DNA of 64,000 nucleotides from Setaria digitata (taxonomy: Eukaryota > Nematoda > Chromadorea > Rhabditida > Setariidae), in NCBI GenBank assembly GCA_003640385.1, contig RCAB01000050.1:163081-227080 (forward strand), given 5' to 3'. Made by a program: the position numbers and the translations under genes. A model generated the notes under the pieces. It was not told where the DNA came from. It ran no database searches and saw only the letters and a program-made list of their open reading frames with translations. Below are positions 61,001-64,000 of the stretch, one piece after another. How positions within the stretch are numbered: the stretch's first letter is position 1; every line of letters starts with the position of its first letter.

Positions 61001-63775
61001 ACAATTATGGAAAAGTTTAGTGTCCCGTGCAGAACAGAATGACGGTCATTTGGATGAACAAGAAGTTGACATGTTGCTTAAAAGAGATGGCCCATTTCTT
61101 TATGAATTATTTTCGGTTATGGTTCATCAGGGAAGTGCTTCAGGAGGCCATTATTTCGCATATATAAAGTGAGCTCTAGTGTTTCTCATCATGCTATTAA
61201 AATTAAAGGGAGCTCTTTTAAAGGAAATTTTCCTGATGATAAAGCAAATTGTTCCATTATTTTTTGCGGCGTTATATTTGAGATTACATTGTCCAATTCG
61301 GTGATTTTGTTGGGCAACAACATAATGTCGTGCATTATTTCCACCACTAAAATTATGGTATTGGTCCGCTTCTAATAATTCATTATCTCATTATCCTTTT
61401 ATAGGAATATGGATCAGGACAAATGGTTTTGTTTTAATGACAGTAGCGTAACTCCTGCTTCCATCGAAGATATTCATCGTACATTTGGTGGCTCATCCGG
61501 TGGTTGGTCATCGGGAAACACGAATGCTTATATGTTAATGTATAGACAGGTCCGGATGTTTTCATAATTACTGAAAGTCAGGTTATGGTTTTCAATTGAA
61601 ATTGAGAGATCAGTAGGAGAGAGCATTTTTTTTTTTTTTTTCAGATCGATCGTAAGCGAAACGCAAGATTTGTAAAAACAAGCGAATTAGCAGATCATCT
61701 TCTGGAACGCTTAAAACGATTCGAGGAACAAGAGGAAGAGAAACTCCGAGAAAGGCAATATCGCGAATCGCTTGTTTCGGTAAAAAAAAAAAAAAAAAAA
61801 AAGAAAAAAATTTATTTCTAATGCAGAGGCAGTGCGCTTAGCTATCTTATGATGCCTGTTTTGTGATCTAATTTCAGAGGTGAGGTGAGATGTACGAAAT
61901 GTATGTTATTAATGTTTGTGCTTTTCAGCAATATCGAAATAAAAGGTTATTTTTAAACTTTAGGTTAACGTGATGTTCAATGGAGCTCATATTATACCGG
62001 ACGTCTCTAATTTCACAGAAGCAATGAAATTCCCATACACGGCGAAATTGTCTGAAATTTACGATACGGTTTTTCAAACATTCTCTGCTAAGATTTCGAT
62101 TTCAGCTGCTGATGTCCGTCTACTATTGTGTAAAGATTTCACTTATTCGATTGTACGTTCATTCACAGAAAGTGAAATGCAAAAGGTATTCACTCCAAAA
62201 ATTCTCCATTTTTGCGACCTGTCAAAATTCATTTTCATGTTGAATGAAATTCAGAGATTATCTGTATTGTTTTTTGCACATTTTTCATGTGTTACTTTCA
62301 ATTTTATATGAGTAGTTTTTTAAAAGCCAAACTTGTTATAGGTTGTTTGCTGCTACTCTCCATCACTTTCGTACTGATTGAGTACTGTCATTTAAAAAAA
62401 AATAAGCAGTTCGTGTAATTACAGCTATATTAAAAGAATTGTAGCATTATTCAAAAAAGAAAATTAGAAGATATGTTCTGTTTTAGACATTAGAAGAAGT
62501 ATATCCTGGATGCTCCGTAAAAAGCTTATACCGTCCTATTGTATATTTCCTGTTGGATATGAAACCATCAGAAGTTGAACAGTTTTATCATATTTATGAT
62601 GAAGAATCTGTTGGCACTGTCAAATTAATTGCCCTGAGTATTGAAAATGGAACCTTCTTACCGGCATTCCAGATGCAATATCATGATAATGAAACAATCA
62701 GCATGATAAAAGTGAAACTGGGACAGGTACCAGTTATCTTATTTATACTTGACTAGTTATTTGATTGCGAGCAAGTTTCCTTCCTCTGAGTGTTTTTAAA
62801 TTACCAAAATGATTTTGGAAGACACACTTTTGTTGTCTTTGATATTTTGTTAGAAATTCTGTATTATGTTGAAGAATAGGCCTTTTCCAGATCTTCAATA
62901 TTTGTGAAGACAAGGTCCACAATCTACGTTTGGTGGTTGACAAAGGAATTGCTGCATCACCAACAATGGTACTGCTTGATGATGACACTTTTACTTGCGC
63001 ACAAGCTTTGCTTAATGTCACAAATGTTAAGGTAAGTTATCGGAAAATTTCTGTCATTGCAAGTAATTATTCAGTCACATTTCTGCTATTTACCGTTGTT
63101 CAGTTGTATGTGGACATTAATGCAAATGGATATTTAACGGATGAAGATCGAAAAATCGAATTTGGAAAATCAAAAATGTTCGCACTGTTGGAGAGAAGAA
63201 ATCATGCGAAAATATTAACGATAAGCCTGCCAACAACAGGTATCTTAATATCACGTTTTCACAGATAATTTTTTTGCATACGATATTATGTGTGCTGTGC
63301 TTCATTATCTCTTTGTGAGCACTTATATATCTATTACATGCTTAAAGTTTTTCCTGTCCTTTTTNTACAGATAATTTTTTTGCATACGATATTATGTGTG
63401 CTGTGCTTCATTATCCCTTTGTGAGCACTTATATATCTATTACATGCTTAAAGTTTTTCCTGTCCTTTTTCTGCTATAATTAAAACTATTTATTGCACGT
63501 AAATTAATGGGGCATATTCAGATGACTATGTACAAGCTGGAATAGCTCCACCGCTTTCTCAAGAAACAAGTCGTTCAACTACTCCGATTGGTAGCATGCC
63601 TGCTGACACAAACACAACGACATCCTCAGGATCCTGTTCCACGGTGATTGATCTACGCAGTGTTGCTGCTTCGGGAATTCCAGAAACACTTACAATGAAG
63701 CAAACAACTCCCTCAATGGCTAGTAGTCATTTTTCATCAGCGGTCTCCGATGAAGACAATGGTGGAGCCTGCTTG
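58082..63775 (+). CDS. usp-47: USP47-type ubiquitin-specific protease (3' end beyond window)
   Basis: Deubiquitinase; vertebrate and fly USP47 act on DNA polymerase beta, beta-catenin and other substrates. Eighteen exons join in phase: 58082-58238, 58591-58692, 58967-59186, 59298-59443, 59647-59746, 59842-59965, 60072-60167, 60373-60470, 60558-60662, 60792-60838, 61021-61168, 61405-61549, 61645-61779, 61964-62185, 62487-62726, 62891-63031, 63104-63239, 63522-63775; 872 residues so far. A Ser/Pro/Thr-rich N-terminus with a small repeat (PSTMD, SSTMD) leads to the catalytic domain at about 130-500: Cys139 in [13 protein letters not shown], His442 in [13 protein letters not shown] and FND (458-460). 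CLFC and CEGC pairs form the zinc-ribbon finger. USP47 blocks are [18 protein letters not shown] and [14 protein letters not shown] Glu/Arg-rich coiled coil ([13 protein letters not shown]) and ubiquitin-like regions follow. Exon 18 ends in a good GTAAG donor; the remaining exons lie past the edge. Confidence 0.95.
63261..63470. repeat. 104-base direct repeat around an N, in a usp-47 intron
   Basis: Copies at 63261-63364 and 63367-63470 flank the N at 63365 and differ at one base (TTATCTCTTT/TTATCCCTTT). The coding sequence is not affected. Confidence 0.92.
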
Positions 63776-64000
63776 GTAAGTGGCATATTGTTTTATAATT
63801 ATTTCTGCATAAAATTGTTGAAGCTTTCATTATGCCAGATTGTGACCTCTGATTTCTCCTATCAGTGTGCGTAAGTAAAGTTATGAAGTTATCTTGATTA
63901 TGTCCTGAAATTATATTTTATTTATCAAAAATACCTCGATGTCACCATGAACTACATATTATATATACATATATATAATATGTATTTATATATCTATATA
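63776..64000. other. Start of a usp-47 intron at the window edge
   Basis: Sequence after the exon 18 donor. A short in-frame run continues to about 63874 if the intron is retained, but it carries no family similarity. The window ends in a TA-rich tract. Confidence 0.5.

Noticed and set aside
11005..63775. A joint DNA-damage/ubiquitin gene cluster (brd-1, wdr-23, apn-1, usp-47)
   Set aside because: The genes lie on different strands, far apart, with unrelated genes between. C. elegans orthologues are not clustered as far as I know. Chance is the simpler reading.
1..64000. Bacterial endosymbiont DNA, CRISPR arrays, intact transposons
   Set aside because: No long uninterrupted bacterial-type reading frames, no regularly spaced repeats and no transposase or reverse transcriptase motifs were found by eye.

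Overview
This is AT-rich eukaryotic DNA with nematode-type gene structure. Exons are short, acceptors end in TTTCAG or TTTTAG, and several start codons lie 0-50 bases downstream of an acceptor-like site, as expected with spliced-leader trans-splicing. Every gene recognised has a clear C. elegans counterpart. Composition and intron size suit a clade III parasitic worm (spirurid or filarial), but that placement is inference. No prokaryotic, phage, CRISPR or tRNA signal was seen.

Layout. 0.3-5.8 kb, minus: an unidentified Q/S/T-rich, probably nuclear protein. 7.1-10.1 kb, plus: a LEPROT/Vps55 membrane protein, with a decayed 28S rRNA fragment inside its fourth intron. 11.0-16.1 kb, minus: the BARD1 orthologue brd-1, whose RING finger is spread over three exons. 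18.0-24.3 kb, minus: unc-93. 24.3-33.4 kb: a 9 kb stretch without an intact gene, holding a diverged copy of a wdr-23 exon and several orphan exon-like patches. 33.4-38.2 kb, plus: wdr-23 (DCAF11). 40.5-43.0 kb, plus: a secreted trypsin-like serine protease. 46.4-50.5 kb, plus: mboa-7 (lysophosphatidylinositol acyltransferase). 51.4-54.6 kb, plus: apn-1 (endonuclease IV). 58.1 kb to the window edge, plus: usp-47, cut by the window end.

I rebuilt nearly all coding exons by hand and checked that splice phases join. LEPROT, wdr-23 (from its tentative start), the protease, mboa-7, apn-1 and usp-47 (up to the edge) are open and in phase throughout. brd-1 has one junction and unc-93 two junctions without an ordinary GT donor in phase. 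Gene 1 is only partly resolved.

The genes do not form an operon or a joint pathway. BRD-1 and APN-1 act in DNA repair, and WDR-23 and USP-47 act on ubiquitin from opposite sides; I treat the clustering as coincidence. Nearly every isolated N is flanked by a direct repeat, sometimes with a few mismatches. That looks like unmerged overlaps or haplotypes at contig joins, and in wdr-23 it creates a false partial exon. I found no convincing new biological system. The most informative oddities are the 28S relic, the duplicated wdr-23 exon, an orphan 5'-exon candidate at 32.2 kb, and an unidentified GC-richer island at 44 kb.
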